From positions 140,262 through 204,261 of the forward strand of contig NZ_JADOEQ010000006.1 of the NCBI RefSeq assembly GCF_016745255.1: DNA of 64,000 bases, given 5' to 3'. Positions 1 to 9,021 of the stretch are shown piece by piece. This DNA is from Enterococcus sp. BWR-S5. GTDB taxonomy: Bacteria; Bacillota; Bacilli; Lactobacillales; Enterococcaceae. The notes under the pieces were generated by a model. It was not told the origin of the DNA. It ran no database searches and saw only the letters and a list, made by a program, of their open reading frames with translations. The position numbers and the translations under genes were made by a program. Position 1 is the stretch's first letter; each line of letters opens with the position of its first letter.

Positions 1-366
1 TTGAATTGCTTTGTCTCTTGCCTCAGAAGGAGTCATTCGTCCAAGGTCAACAGGAGCCAGAGTGATATTTTCCAGTACAGACAAGTGAGGAAACAGGTTG
101 AAATGCTGGAATACCATTCCAATATGCTGTCTTACTTTATTAATATCAGTATTCTTATCAGTCAGATTGGCTCCATCGATGATAATATCACCACTAGTTG
201 CTTCTTCCAATTGGTTCAAGCAACGCAGAAAGGTACTTTTTCCTGAACCGGAAGGTCCGATGACACAAACAACATCGCCTTCATTGATTGATACGTTAAT
301 GTCATTCAACACGGTATTGTCACCGTATTTTTTTACGAGATGTTCAACTAGAATTTTTTCAGTCAT
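1..366 (-). CDS. glnQ: Glutamine/polar amino acid ABC transporter ATPase, N-terminal part (cut by window edge)
   Basis: Minus-strand gene read from the ATG at 366 to the window edge, so only the first 122 residues are present. The product opens MTEKILVEHLVKKYGD and carries the Walker A motif GPSGSGKS and the Q-loop region MVFQHFNLFPH, which is typical of polar amino acid importer ATPases such as GlnQ. It would sit on the cytoplasmic face and power import through the permease encoded just upstream. The stop of that permease gene (TAA, 367-369) abuts this ATG directly, so the two are surely co-transcribed and probably translationally coupled. The signature, Walker B and H-loop lie beyond the window. 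Glutamine specificity is inferred from the fused receptor-permease neighbour. Confidence 0.93.
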   Translation of the reverse strand, partial: MTEKILVEHLVKKYGDNTVLNDINVSINEGDVVCVIGPSGSGKSTFLRCLNQLEEATSGDIIIDGANLTDKNTDINKVRQHIGMVFQHFNLFPHLSVLENITLAPVDLGRMTPSEARDKAIQ

Positions 367-2517
367 TTATTTCACCCTCTTTTCCAGTACTTTTGCCAGC
401 TTAGTTAATGATGTAATCAGAATGAGGTACATCACGGCAATAATCAGATAAACCATTGTACTTTGCAGGTTGCGGGCAACAATGATTTTTCCTGTTTGCA
501 GCAGCTCAATCAAACCAATTGCTGATAAGATTGTTGTATCCTTCAATGAGATAACAAATTGGTTAACAAATGAAGGCAGCATAATTTTGATTGCTTGCGG
601 TAAAATTATTTTTTGCATAGTGCGATTATAGGAAAGTCCCAAGCTTCGAGAAGCTTCCATCTGTCCGACAGGAACAGCTTTGATACCGCCGCGGACGATT
701 TCTGAAATATAGGCACTGGCATTTAATGTTAAGGTAATGATTCCGGCGATAAATACCGGAATGTTGAAGCCTAATAATCCTGGAAGTCCAAAGTAAATGA
801 AGAATGCAACAACCATCAACGGAATTCCTCGAATGATATCAACATAAATTGTAGCAAGGACACGTAATGCTTTAACCGGAGATACACTGAACAATCCAAA
901 GATAACACCTAGGATTAATGCTAATACGAAAGAAATCAGAGTCAGCTGAATAGTCATCCAAAGTCCGCTTAACAGGCGTTTCCAATTGTTTTGAATCATG
1001 CCGATAAAGGTCGATTCATCTACAGTATTCTCAACACTGCCGTCTTTGATATATTTGCCAACAATCTCATCATACTCTCCTGTGCGTTTCAATTCAGCTA
1101 AGCCTTCATTAAACATTTCGACAAGCTCGGCATTTTTGCCTTTTTTCACTGCGAAGCCATAAGATCCGCCCTCTTCACGAGGAATAGGAGTGGAAAGTGG
1201 CTGTCCTTGTGCTATACCATAGCCGATAACAGGATAATCATCCATCATGGCCTCAATTTCGTTGATTTCCAAAGCACTATATAGAGCATCGGTTGTATCA
1301 AGATATTTGATGGAATAGCCGTATTTGTCCTTGTTTGCTTCAAGAAAATCTGCGCTTTCTGTTCCGATTTTTGCGCCTACTGTTTTGTCTTTCAAATCTT
1401 TGTAAGAGGTAATAGAGTCATTACCTTCCTTGACAGCTATTTGAATTCCGCTGTCAAAATAAGGCGTTGAGAAATCAAAGGATTTTTCGCGTTCATCTGT
1501 AATCGTCATACCGGCAATCATGCCATCAGCCTGACCAGATTCCACAGCTTGAACAGCCGAACTGAAGCCGATAAATTTGAATTCGATAGTAAAGCCTTGT
1601 AATTCAGCAATACGAGTCATCAAGTCGACATCAATTCCCTCATACTTGCCATCTGCATTTTGGAACTCAAAAGGAGCAAATGTTGAGTCGCTCGCGATGG
1701 AGTAAACGTCTTTCTTGGGTTCGATTTTCGTCATTTCTGCATCATCATCTTCTGTTCCGGAAGAGATATACTTAGCAACGATTTTATCGTAAGTACCGTT
1801 TTCTTTTAGCTTTTTAAGACCTGCGTTGAATTGCTTAATCAATTCTGGATTTTGTCCCTTTTTCACTGCAAAACCATAAGAACTGCCGGTTTCTTTTTCA
1901 CCTATCAGCTGCAGCTTTTGTCCATTTGTTATGGCATAGCCAAGGACTGGGTAATCATCAAAAATTGCATCGGCCTCACCATTTTGAAGTGCTTGATATA
2001 ATCCTGTCGCATCATCAAAGTTTTTGATTGTGTAACCATATTTATCCTGATTTTCTTCAAGAAAAGCGGCACTTTCTGTTCCAACCTTCGCTGCTACTGC
2101 TTTTCCGTCTAAATCGTCATAGCTTTCAATAGAAGTATTTCCTTGTTTGACTGCCATCTGCAGACCGCTGTCAAAATAGGGTTCTGAGAAATCAAAGGAT
2201 TTTTTTCGTTCATCCGTGATACTCATCCCAGCAATCATACCATCGATTTGACCGGATTGAACTGCCTGAATGGCTGAATCAAAACCAAGAGGCTTTAGAT
2301 TTACGTTGAAGCCTTGATCGTCAGCGATCGCATTCAGTAAATCTATATCAATACCGATGTATTCGTCATTTGAATCCTGAAACTCAAATGGTGCGAAAGT
2401 TAGATCCGTTCCGATATCATACGTTTTTTCCTCTGCCATAGCCGGCTTGCCCACTGTTAAAGCAAATAAGCTGATAATCATGGCGAGTAAAGAAAATAAA
2501 AGATGTTTCTTCTTCAT
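367..2517 (-). CDS. glnPH: Glutamine ABC transporter, fused double substrate-binding protein and permease
   Basis: 716 residues in one chain. There is a signal peptide (about 1-28, ending AMA before EE), a first periplasmic-type binding domain (about 32-255), a second similar one (about 268-495) and a permease domain (about 520-716) with the EAA-type loop GQMEASRSLGLSY. The two binding domains are clear repeats of each other (both have TFAPFEFQ, GIDIDL or GIDVDL, and GQIDGMIAGM or GQADGMIAGM). This tandem-receptor layout is known for GlnPQ of lactic acid bacteria, which imports glutamine and glutamate. The start follows AGGAGG with good spacing. The gene is divergent from uvrB across a 338-base gap. 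Substrate preference of each receptor domain cannot be read from sequence here. Confidence 0.92.
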   Translation of the reverse strand: MKKKHLLFSLLAMIISLFALTVGKPAMAEEKTYDIGTDLTFAPFEFQDSNDEYIGIDIDLLNAIADDQGFNVNLKPLGFDSAIQAVQSGQIDGMIAGMSITDERKKSFDFSEPYFDSGLQMAVKQGNTSIESYDDLDGKAVAAKVGTESAAFLEENQDKYGYTIKNFDDATGLYQALQNGEADAIFDDYPVLGYAITNGQKLQLIGEKETGSSYGFAVKKGQNPELIKQFNAGLKKLKENGTYDKIVAKYISSGTEDDDAEMTKIEPKKDVYSIASDSTFAPFEFQNADGKYEGIDVDLMTRIAELQGFTIEFKFIGFSSAVQAVESGQADGMIAGMTITDEREKSFDFSTPYFDSGIQIAVKEGNDSITSYKDLKDKTVGAKIGTESADFLEANKDKYGYSIKYLDTTDALYSALEINEIEAMMDDYPVIGYGIAQGQPLSTPIPREEGGSYGFAVKKGKNAELVEMFNEGLAELKRTGEYDEIVGKYIKDGSVENTVDESTFIGMIQNNWKRLLSGLWMTIQLTLISFVLALILGVIFGLFSVSPVKALRVLATIYVDIIRGIPLMVVAFFIYFGLPGLLGFNIPVFIAGIITLTLNASAYISEIVRGGIKAVPVGQMEASRSLGLSYNRTMQKIILPQAIKIMLPSFVNQFVISLKDTTILSAIGLIELLQTGKIIVARNLQSTMVYLIIAVMYLILITSLTKLAKVLEKRVK

Positions 2518-2855
2518 AAAAAAATCCTCCTAAATATTTGCATATTTAGTAATTATATAGCAAAAAGCAGGTGAAAAACAAATATTTCAGCAGTTTTTCG
2601 AAAAAAAGTCTGGAAAACTTACTTTCTGTGTTAGATTTTGTGACATGGATATAATTTTGGTACAAAAATAATTTATACTCTTTTAGGTTGTTTTTTATCA
2701 CTTTATGTATTTTATAAAACTCTAAAAGAGTTATAAAATAACATGAAATATAGAAGTGGCGAAAATATGTTCGGTATGTTAAAATGATTCAGGGAGTAGA
2801 TTTTGTACTCTTTTCCTTTTTTAGTGAGAATGACTACACGAAGGGAGAATATCAG
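2518..2855. other. Divergent glnPH / uvrB intergenic region
   Basis: 338 bases, AT-rich. It holds the glnPH ribosome site at its left end, an imperfect inverted repeat near 2710-2738 (arms TTTTATA-ACTCT and AGAGT-TATAAAA with a two-base bulge), and a LexA-like box at 2760-2773. I could not place convincing -35/-10 pairs for both genes. Confidence 0.5.
2760..2773 (+). promoter_or_regulatory. LexA-type (SOS) operator candidate for uvrB
   Basis: CGAAAATATGTTCG matches the Gram-positive LexA consensus CGAACRNRYGTTYC at 12 of 14 positions. The differences are A for C at position 5 and the final base. It lies 83 bases before the uvrB ATG, where an SOS operator is expected. uvrB induction by LexA is established in Bacillus; its use here is inference. 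Confidence 0.55.
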
Positions 2856-4850
2856 ATGATTGAAAGAGATAACTCGAGAAAATTTGAATTGGTTTCTAAA
2901 TATCAACCGGATGGCGACCAGCCGCAAGCGATTGAAAAGCTGATAGAAGGAGTCGAGGGTGGAGAGAAAGCCCAGATTCTTCTAGGAGCGACCGGAACCG
3001 GTAAAACATTCACGATTTCAAACGTTATAAAGGAAGTAAATAAACCGACACTTGTAATTGCGCATAACAAAACACTGGCAGGACAGCTGTATGGAGAGTT
3101 CAAAGAATTCTTTCCAAATAATGCAGTAGAGTACTTTGTCAGCTATTATGATTTCTATCAGCCGGAAGCATATGTTCCTTCCAGTGATACGTATATTGAA
3201 AAAGATGCCAGTATCAACGATGAAATTGACAAGCTGCGCCACTCTGCAACAAGTGCATTGCTGGAACGAAATGATGTAATAGTTGTTGCCTCAGTTTCCT
3301 GTATCTTTGGTTTGGGGGACCCTGAAAAGTATAACGATCAGGTTGTTTCTTTGCGGGTTGGTATGGAAATTGAACGCGGAGAGCTGTTGAAAAAACTGGT
3401 AGGCATTCAGTTTGAGCGCAACGACATAGATTTTCAACGGGGACGTTTTCGTGTCAGAGGAGATGTTGTAGAAATTTTTCCTGCCTCAAGAGATGATCAT
3501 GCTTTGAGAGTAGAATTTTTTGGTGATGAAATTGAGCGGATTAGAGAAGTTGATGCCTTGACCGGTGAGATTCTGGGAGAGACAGAGCACGTTGCGATTT
3601 TTCCGGCCACTCACTTTGTGACGGATGATGATCATATGGAGCACTCTATCGAAAAAATACAGACAGAGCTGGATGAGCGTCTGAAAGTTCTACGTTCTGA
3701 AAATAAACTTTTAGAAGCACAGAGATTGGAACAACGAACGAATTATGATATCGAAATGATGCGCGAGATGGGCTATACTTCAGGAATTGAAAACTATTCG
3801 AGACATATGGATGGACGTCAGGAAGGGGAACCGCCATACACATTGTTGGACTTCTTTCCAGATGATTTTCTGTTGGTAATCGATGAGTCACATGTGACGA
3901 TGCCTCAGGTCAGAGGGATGTATAATGGGGACCGGGCACGAAAACAGATGCTGGTGGACTATGGCTTCCGTTTGCCTAGCGCATTGGATAATCGACCGTT
4001 ACGATTAGAAGAATTTGAAAAACATGTTCATCAGATTGTCTATGTTTCTGCAACACCTGGACCTTATGAGCATGAACAGACGGATACTGTTATTCAGCAA
4101 ATTATTCGTCCAACAGGCTTGCTTGATCCGGTTATCGAGGTTCGTCCAATTATGGGACAAATTGATGACCTAGTTGGTGAGATTAATGAGCGTGTCGAGA
4201 AAAATCAGCGCGTATTTGTTACGACACTAACGAAGAAAATGGCTGAGGATTTGACCGATTACTTTAAAGAACTTGGGATTAAGGTCAAATACCTGCATAG
4301 TGATATCAAGACATTGGAGCGAACAGAGATTATCCGAGATTTGCGTTTAGGGGAATTTGATGTTCTTATCGGGATTAACCTTCTGAGAGAAGGACTCGAT
4401 GTGCCGGAGGTTTCTTTGATTGCCATCTTAGATGCAGATAAAGAAGGCTTCCTGCGAAGTGAGCGTTCTCTTGTTCAGACGATTGGTCGAGCGGCCAGAA
4501 ATGAAGAAGGTAAGGTTATCATGTACGCAGACAAGATAACTGATTCTATGCAAAAAGCAATGGATGAAACGGCGCGTCGTCGTACAATCCAGCAAAAATA
4601 TAATGAAGACCACGGCATTGTTCCTAAAACGATTATTAAAGAAATTCGTGACCTAATCATGGTTTCTAAGGTGGCAGAGGACGATGAAGAATATACAGTA
4701 AGCAAGTCTTATGACAAATTGACAAAACAGGAAAAAGACGATTTGCTGATGAAGCTGGAAAAGGAAATGAAGGATGCTGCCAAAGCGCTTGATTTTGAAG
4801 CGGCAGCAACGTTGAGAGATACGATTCTGGAATTAAAAGCTTCAGACTAG
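2856..4850 (+). CDS. uvrB: UvrABC excision nuclease subunit B
   Basis: UvrB is the DNA-damage verification helicase that receives damaged DNA from UvrA and recruits UvrC. I chose the ATG at 2856, preceded by AAGGGAG, which gives 664 residues, normal for the family; the longer upstream frame lacks a ribosome site. Visible landmarks are Walker A GATGTGKT near residue 45, the beta-hairpin motif [10 protein letters not shown] that clamps DNA, a DEADH-like box (VIDESH), the helicase VI region QTIGRAARN, and a C-terminal UVR coiled-coil domain (about 625-660) that binds UvrC. uvrA follows after 10 bases, so this is a uvrBA operon. A LexA-like box lies upstream. Confidence 0.97.
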   Translation: MIERDNSRKFELVSKYQPDGDQPQAIEKLIEGVEGGEKAQILLGATGTGKTFTISNVIKEVNKPTLVIAHNKTLAGQLYGEFKEFFPNNAVEYFVSYYDFYQPEAYVPSSDTYIEKDASINDEIDKLRHSATSALLERNDVIVVASVSCIFGLGDPEKYNDQVVSLRVGMEIERGELLKKLVGIQFERNDIDFQRGRFRVRGDVVEIFPASRDDHALRVEFFGDEIERIREVDALTGEILGETEHVAIFPATHFVTDDDHMEHSIEKIQTELDERLKVLRSENKLLEAQRLEQRTNYDIEMMREMGYTSGIENYSRHMDGRQEGEPPYTLLDFFPDDFLLVIDESHVTMPQVRGMYNGDRARKQMLVDYGFRLPSALDNRPLRLEEFEKHVHQIVYVSATPGPYEHEQTDTVIQQIIRPTGLLDPVIEVRPIMGQIDDLVGEINERVEKNQRVFVTTLTKKMAEDLTDYFKELGIKVKYLHSDIKTLERTEIIRDLRLGEFDVLIGINLLREGLDVPEVSLIAILDADKEGFLRSERSLVQTIGRAARNEEGKVIMYADKITDSMQKAMDETARRRTIQQKYNEDHGIVPKTIIKEIRDLIMVSKVAEDDEEYTVSKSYDKLTKQEKDDLLMKLEKEMKDAAKALDFEAAATLRDTILELKASD

Positions 4851-4860
4851 GAGGTAAAAA

Positions 4861-7677
4861 ATGGCAAACGATAAAATCGTGATTCACGGAGCGAGAGCTC
4901 ATAATTTAAAAAATGTAGATGTAACTATTCCAAGAGACAAGCTAGTTGTTGTGACCGGCTTGTCTGGATCGGGGAAAAGCTCTTTGGCTTTTGATACATT
5001 GTATGCGGAGGGTCAAAGAAGATATGTGGAGAGCTTATCTGCATATGCACGTCAGTTCTTAGGACAGATGGATAAACCGGATGTTGACAGTATTGACGGC
5101 TTGAGCCCTGCAATTTCCATCGATCAGAAAACAACGAGTAAAAATCCTCGGTCAACAGTTGGAACAGTGACCGAGATTAATGATTATCTTCGTTTGCTGT
5201 TTGCTCGTGTTGGGCATCCTATTTGTCCAAACGACAATATTGAAATTACCAGCCAATCTGTTGAACAAATGGTTGATCGTGTACTGGAGCTTCCTGAACG
5301 GACGAAAATTCAGATTATGGCACCTGTTATTGTGAAGAAAAAGGGACAACACAAGAAAGTATTTGAGTCAATTCAAAAAGATGGATATGTTCGTGTTCGT
5401 GTAGATGGTGAAGTATATGATTTGAGTGAAGTTCCTGAGCTTGAGAAGAATAAGAAGCATGACATTGAAATCATCATTGACAGAATCATTGTAAAAGAAG
5501 GCATTCGTTCACGCCTGTTCGACTCTTTTGAAGCGGCACTCCGTCTGGCTGAAGGTTATGCGCTGGTGGATGTCGATGGAAAAGATGAATTACTGTTCAG
5601 CGAGCATTATGCTTGTCCTTATTGCGGCTTTACAGTAGGTGAATTGGAACCGCGTCTGTTTTCGTTCAATGCACCATTTGGAGCGTGTCCGGACTGTGAT
5701 GGTCTTGGTATGAGACTTGAAGTCGATCGTGACCTTGTCATTCCTGACCCGACAAAAACGTTGAAGGGGGGTGCAGTGGCACCTTGGAACCCTATCAGCT
5801 CGCAATACTATCCACAGATGCTGGAGCAAGCGGCTGCCAGTTTTGGTATTGACGTCGACACACCATTTAATGAATTACCAAAAGAGCATCAGGATATTAT
5901 TCTAAATGGCTCAAATGGCGAAATGTTCCATTTTCACTATGAAAATGATTTTGGCGGTGTTCGTGATGTTGATGTTCCCTTTGAAGGAATCTTGAAAAAT
6001 ATCAAGCGTCGATATAATGAAACAAATAGTGACTTTACGAGAGAACAAATGCGTTCATATATGACAGAATTACCTTGCCGTACCTGCAAAGGCTACCGTC
6101 TGAATCCTCAGGCACTGGCTGTGAAGGTGAACGGAACCAGCATTGCAGAAGTTAGTGAGCTGGCTATCAAGAATAGTTTGCCTTTCTTTGAGCAATTAGA
6201 CTTATCCGAGCAGGAGCAGATGATTGCCAGACCGATTCTGAAAGAAGTGAAGGATCGTTTGACGTTTCTTGAAAATGTTGGTTTGGAGTATCTAACTCTC
6301 AGTCGAGCGTCTGGCTCACTGTCCGGTGGAGAAGCACAACGGATTCGTTTGGCAACTCAGATTGGATCAAATCTTTCCGGTGTATTGTATATTCTGGATG
6401 AGCCTTCTATTGGTCTTCATCAGCGAGATAATGATCGATTGATCGAGTCTTTGAAGAAGATGCGTGATCTTGGAAATACATTGATTGTGGTTGAACACGA
6501 TGAAGACACGATGCGGGCTGCTGATTACCTGATTGATGTCGGTCCCGGTGCAGGAGAACAGGGTGGACAGATTGTTGCTTCTGGTACACCAGAGGAAGTG
6601 ACAGAAAATCCTGCTTCTTTAACTGGCCAATATTTGTCCGGTAAAAAAGTAATTCCCGTACCGACTAAGCGCCGTAAGGGAAATGGCAAAGCAATCAAGG
6701 TGACGGGAGCAGCTGAAAATAATCTGAAAAACTTGAATGTAGAATTCCCGTTAGGTGAGTTCGTTGCCGTAACCGGTGTTTCCGGATCAGGAAAAAGCAC
6801 GTTGGTGAATCAGATTTTGAAAAAGGCATTAGCTCAAAAAATCAATCGTAATTCTAATAAGCCTGGAAAGCATAAGAGTGTAACCGGCTATAAGAGTATT
6901 GAAAAAATTATTGATATTGATCAAAGCCCAATTGGACGGACACCACGTAGTAATCCGGCAACCTATACGAGTGTTTTTGATGACATTCGGGACTTGTTTG
7001 CGAAGACGAATGAAGCGAAAGTACGAGGCTATAAAAAAGGGCGTTTCAGCTTCAACGTGAAAGGCGGACGTTGCGAGGCTTGTCGTGGCGATGGAATTAT
7101 CAAGATAGAGATGCATTTTCTGCCGGATGTATATGTTCCTTGCGAAATTTGTCATGGGAAACGTTATAATTCAGAAACCTTAGATGTGCATTACAAAGGA
7201 AAGAATATTGCTGATATACTTGAAATGACTGTTGAAGACGCTGTTGCATTCTTTGAACCTATTCCTAAAATTCATCGTAAGCTGCAGACGATACTGGATG
7301 TGGGCTTAGGCTATGTGACGTTAGGTCAGCCTGCTACGACACTTTCAGGTGGGGAAGCTCAACGAATGAAGCTAGCTAGTGAACTTCATCGTATCTCTAA
7401 TGGGAAAAACTTCTATATCTTGGATGAACCAACAACTGGACTTCATACAGATGATATCTCTCGATTGTTGGATGTCTTGAATCGTCTGGTCGAAGCGGGA
7501 AATACTGTTCTGGTTATTGAGCATAACTTAGATATGATAAAATCAGCGGATCATGTGATTGATCTTGGTCCGGAAGGTGGAGATGGCGGAGGAACAATCG
7601 TCGGAATTGGAACACCTGAAGAGATTGCTGAGATTAAAGAAAGTTACACAGGACAATATTTGAAACGCGTTCTTTAA
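4861..7677 (+). CDS. uvrA: UvrABC excision nuclease subunit A
   Basis: 938 residues, full length. UvrA is the dimeric ABC-type ATPase that finds bulky DNA lesions and loads UvrB. The first Walker A (GLSGSGKSS) is near residue 33. A first zinc module has CPYC and CPDC, the UvrB-binding region lies between, and the first signature is [13 protein letters not shown]. The second Walker A (GVSGSGKST) is followed by a second zinc module with CEAC and CEIC and a second LSGGEAQR signature. The ATG follows AGGAGG, and the gene begins 10 bases after uvrB. A very strong hairpin follows at 7856-7904. Confidence 0.97.
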   Translation: MANDKIVIHGARAHNLKNVDVTIPRDKLVVVTGLSGSGKSSLAFDTLYAEGQRRYVESLSAYARQFLGQMDKPDVDSIDGLSPAISIDQKTTSKNPRSTVGTVTEINDYLRLLFARVGHPICPNDNIEITSQSVEQMVDRVLELPERTKIQIMAPVIVKKKGQHKKVFESIQKDGYVRVRVDGEVYDLSEVPELEKNKKHDIEIIIDRIIVKEGIRSRLFDSFEAALRLAEGYALVDVDGKDELLFSEHYACPYCGFTVGELEPRLFSFNAPFGACPDCDGLGMRLEVDRDLVIPDPTKTLKGGAVAPWNPISSQYYPQMLEQAAASFGIDVDTPFNELPKEHQDIILNGSNGEMFHFHYENDFGGVRDVDVPFEGILKNIKRRYNETNSDFTREQMRSYMTELPCRTCKGYRLNPQALAVKVNGTSIAEVSELAIKNSLPFFEQLDLSEQEQMIARPILKEVKDRLTFLENVGLEYLTLSRASGSLSGGEAQRIRLATQIGSNLSGVLYILDEPSIGLHQRDNDRLIESLKKMRDLGNTLIVVEHDEDTMRAADYLIDVGPGAGEQGGQIVASGTPEEVTENPASLTGQYLSGKKVIPVPTKRRKGNGKAIKVTGAAENNLKNLNVEFPLGEFVAVTGVSGSGKSTLVNQILKKALAQKINRNSNKPGKHKSVTGYKSIEKIIDIDQSPIGRTPRSNPATYTSVFDDIRDLFAKTNEAKVRGYKKGRFSFNVKGGRCEACRGDGIIKIEMHFLPDVYVPCEICHGKRYNSETLDVHYKGKNIADILEMTVEDAVAFFEPIPKIHRKLQTILDVGLGYVTLGQPATTLSGGEAQRMKLASELHRISNGKNFYILDEPTTGLHTDDISRLLDVLNRLVEAGNTVLVIEHNLDMIKSADHVIDLGPEGGDGGGTIVGIGTPEEIAEIKESYTGQYLKRVL

Positions 7678-8024
7678 ATTGGTATACTCCATTTAAGGGT
7701 GGATTATGATAATTGTTAAGAAAAATATAAATTTTATTAATATAGCAAATAATCTTGCTTTTGATTCGTTCATAGCGTACAATCAAAGCCAGATAGACAG
7801 ATTATTGATATGAATTGGTCTATATCTATCTCTCTATAAATAATCCGTTCAAAAAAGAGAAAGAAGCCCCTTTGCTTAGAAAAAGCAAAGGGGCTTCTTT
7901 CTCTTTGCTCATCCTGTTCTAAAAAAAGTCAAAAAAAGAAAAAATCTATCAGAATATTGAATGAGCACAGGAAATTTTTCATGCTATTCTATAGGTATAA
8001 ACCATATAGAGAAGAGGCGATAAA
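7678..8024. other. Intergenic region after uvrA
   Basis: 347 bases with no supported gene apart from the strong hairpin at 7856-7904. A 72-codon frame from 7957 overlaps the better candidate at 8025 and has no ribosome site. Confidence 0.5.
7856..7904. terminator. uvrBA terminator hairpin (22-bp perfect stem)
   Basis: AGAGAAAGAAGCCCCTTTGC and its exact complement form a 22-base-pair stem around a five-base loop. The trailing tract is pyrimidine-rich (CTTTCTCTTT) rather than pure T. The left side is A/G-rich, so it could also act on the minus strand. Confidence 0.8.
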
Positions 8025-8231
8025 ATGGATAGAGGAAATATCAGAGTTGGTGGTACCTATCTATGCAGCGCAGATCAATTGTCATGGTCTTTTATCGGCA
8101 GAGCTGTTTCTATGGAAAAACACATGGTGCAAGTTGAATTACTTAAATGTCATCCGTCAGATCGTACGGCACTAGAAAGTGATAATCCTGTGTTGAATGT
8201 AAATTACTTAAGTATCCTTGATGCTGTTTAG
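8025..8231 (+). CDS. Small protein of unknown function (68 aa)
   Basis: ATG at 8025 is preceded by GAGGCG at good spacing. The frame gives a 68-residue soluble protein (MDRGNIRVGGTYLCSADQ at the start) and ends at 8231, 24 bases before a compact terminator with a T-run. It therefore looks like a complete monocistronic unit. I do not recognise a family. Composition is ordinary, with two cysteines and no membrane segment. It lies between uvrA and the repeat-rich rapZ leader. The overlapping longer frame from 7957 has no ribosome site and was not chosen. Confidence 0.6.
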   Translation: MDRGNIRVGGTYLCSADQLSWSFIGRAVSMEKHMVQVELLKCHPSDRTALESDNPVLNVNYLSILDAV

Positions 8232-8255
8232 AGGGAATATAGGGGAATGATTATC

Positions 8256-8278
8256 GAAGGCGAATGCCTTCTTTTTTT
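8256..8278 (+). terminator. Rho-independent terminator of the 68-aa gene
   Basis: GAAGGC-GAAT-GCCTTC is a six-base-pair stem with a tetraloop, followed by seven T. Confidence 0.85.
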
Positions 8279-8316
8279 GTTTTAAGAGTCAAAAGCTTCC
8301 TTTGATACGCCCGGAA

Positions 8317-8325
8317 TGTTATAAT
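8317..8325 (+). promoter_or_regulatory. Extended -10 promoter candidate for rapZ-yvcK-whiA
   Basis: TGTTATAAT is an extended -10 with a perfect TATAAT at 8320-8325. The -35 is poor (TTCCTT at 17-bp spacing). Start of transcription would be near 8332, giving a leader of about 690 bases before rapZ. Confidence 0.55.
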
Positions 8326-8330
8326 TAGTG

Positions 8331-8370
8331 AAATGCTCTGAAATACTGTTCTTGGTACTACTGAGCATTT
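8331..8370 (+). promoter_or_regulatory. Hairpin at the predicted 5' end of the rapZ transcript
   Basis: AAATGCTC (8331-8338) pairs exactly with GAGCATTT (8363-8370), placing an eight-base-pair stem at the inferred mRNA 5' end. Its role is unknown; a stabilising 5' stem is one possibility. Confidence 0.45.
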
Positions 8371-8591
8371 ATAGACTCAATAATGGTTTTAAGAAGATAA
8401 TATACCTCAATTAAAAGTTGCTTGTTAAGAGGATAAGAAGGTATATAAAGAATGTGTTTGAGAAGTCTCACCAATAAATATCAAGCCACTAAAATGAGGA
8501 AACGAGGAAGGACTAAGGAAGCAACGCTCCCTGTAGTCGCCTTGTACTGAGCCACATCAACTCTGCAAAGTAGTCGTTGTGTGTTACAGCA

Positions 8592-8700
8592 AACAGTTTC
8601 CCTTTTACCAAGAATACTAGGGAAACAGATATCGGACCACCAGAATGAAGAATTAGGGAAGTTATCTGACCTGATTCGTCCACAAAAAGAAGGAGGGCCA
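8592..8700 (+). repeat. Structured leader repeat, unit A
   Basis: First of four tandem units. Hairpin 1 is GTTTCCCT (8596-8603) with AGGGAAAC (8619-8626). The conserved core ATCGGACCACCA is followed by the internal ATG at 8645. Hairpin 2 is AATTAGG (8651-8657) with CCTGATT (8670-8676). The unit ends in AAGGAGG. Its internal frame stops after three codons. Confidence 0.85.
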
Positions 8701-8810
8701 TTATTCTGTTGTAGGGCCATCTAGAAATAATGGACATCGGACCACCAAAATGAAGAATCAGGGAAGTTATCATCTGACCTGATTCATCCACAAAGAAGAG
8801 GAGAGCCATT
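8701..8810 (+). repeat. Structured leader repeat, unit B
   Basis: Second unit. Its hairpin 1 is weak (only a CCAT/ATGG-type pairing is visible). The core ACATCGGACCACCAAAATG is intact, with the internal ATG at 8750. Hairpin 2 is AATCAGG (8756-8762) with CCTGATT (8778-8784). It ends in GAGGAGAG. Compared with unit D, the short frame has one extra codon. Confidence 0.85.
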
Positions 8811-8908
8811 TCCCTTTTGCCAAAAATGCTAGGGAACTGGACATCGGACCATCAAAATGAGAAAACTGTGAAATTACTTGAGCAGTTTCTACAATATATA
8901 AAAGGAGA
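8809..8908 (+). repeat. Structured leader repeat, unit C
   Basis: Third unit. Hairpin 1 is TTCCCT (8809-8814) with AGGGAA (8831-8836). Core ACATCGGACCATCAAAATG has its ATG at 8857. Hairpin 2 uses different bases from A, B and D: AAACTG (8863-8868) with CAGTTT (8883-8888). It ends in AAAAGGAGA. This unit most resembles the copy before the HAD gene at 58164-58874. Confidence 0.85.
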
Positions 8909-9014
8909 ACAGTTTCCCTTTTATCAAGAATACTAGGGAAACAGATATCGGACCACCAGAATGAAGAATCAGGGAAGTTATCTGACCTGATTCATCCACA
9001 AAGAAGAGGAGAGC
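8909..9014 (+). repeat. Structured leader repeat, unit D, supplying the rapZ ribosome site
   Basis: Fourth unit, nearly identical to unit A. Hairpin 1 is GTTTCCCT (8912-8919) with AGGGAAAC (8935-8942). The internal ATG is at 8961. Hairpin 2 is AATCAGG (8967-8973) with CCTGATT (8986-8992). Its terminal GAGGAG (9006-9011) is the Shine-Dalgarno of rapZ, ten bases before the ATG. Confidence 0.87.
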
Positions 9015-9021
9015 GATTTCC

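Noticed and set aside
1..451. Plus-strand frames opposite glnQ and glnPH
   Set aside because: Antisense shadows; the minus strand encodes clear Walker A and permease motifs in the same bases.
7957..8175. 72-codon frame overlapping the 68-codon gene
   Set aside because: No ribosome site, and the overlapping frame at 8025 has one plus better placement before the terminator.
8481..8809. Two overlapping minus-strand frames with repeated FVDESGQ and SLILH-GGP segments
   Set aside because: They are antisense translations of the leader repeats; they lack ribosome sites, and the repetition is explained by the DNA repeats.
8592..9014. Possible CRISPR array
   Set aside because: Units are about 105 bases with similarity along their whole length, two internal hairpins and no spacer-like unique segments of constant length; no cas genes are present.
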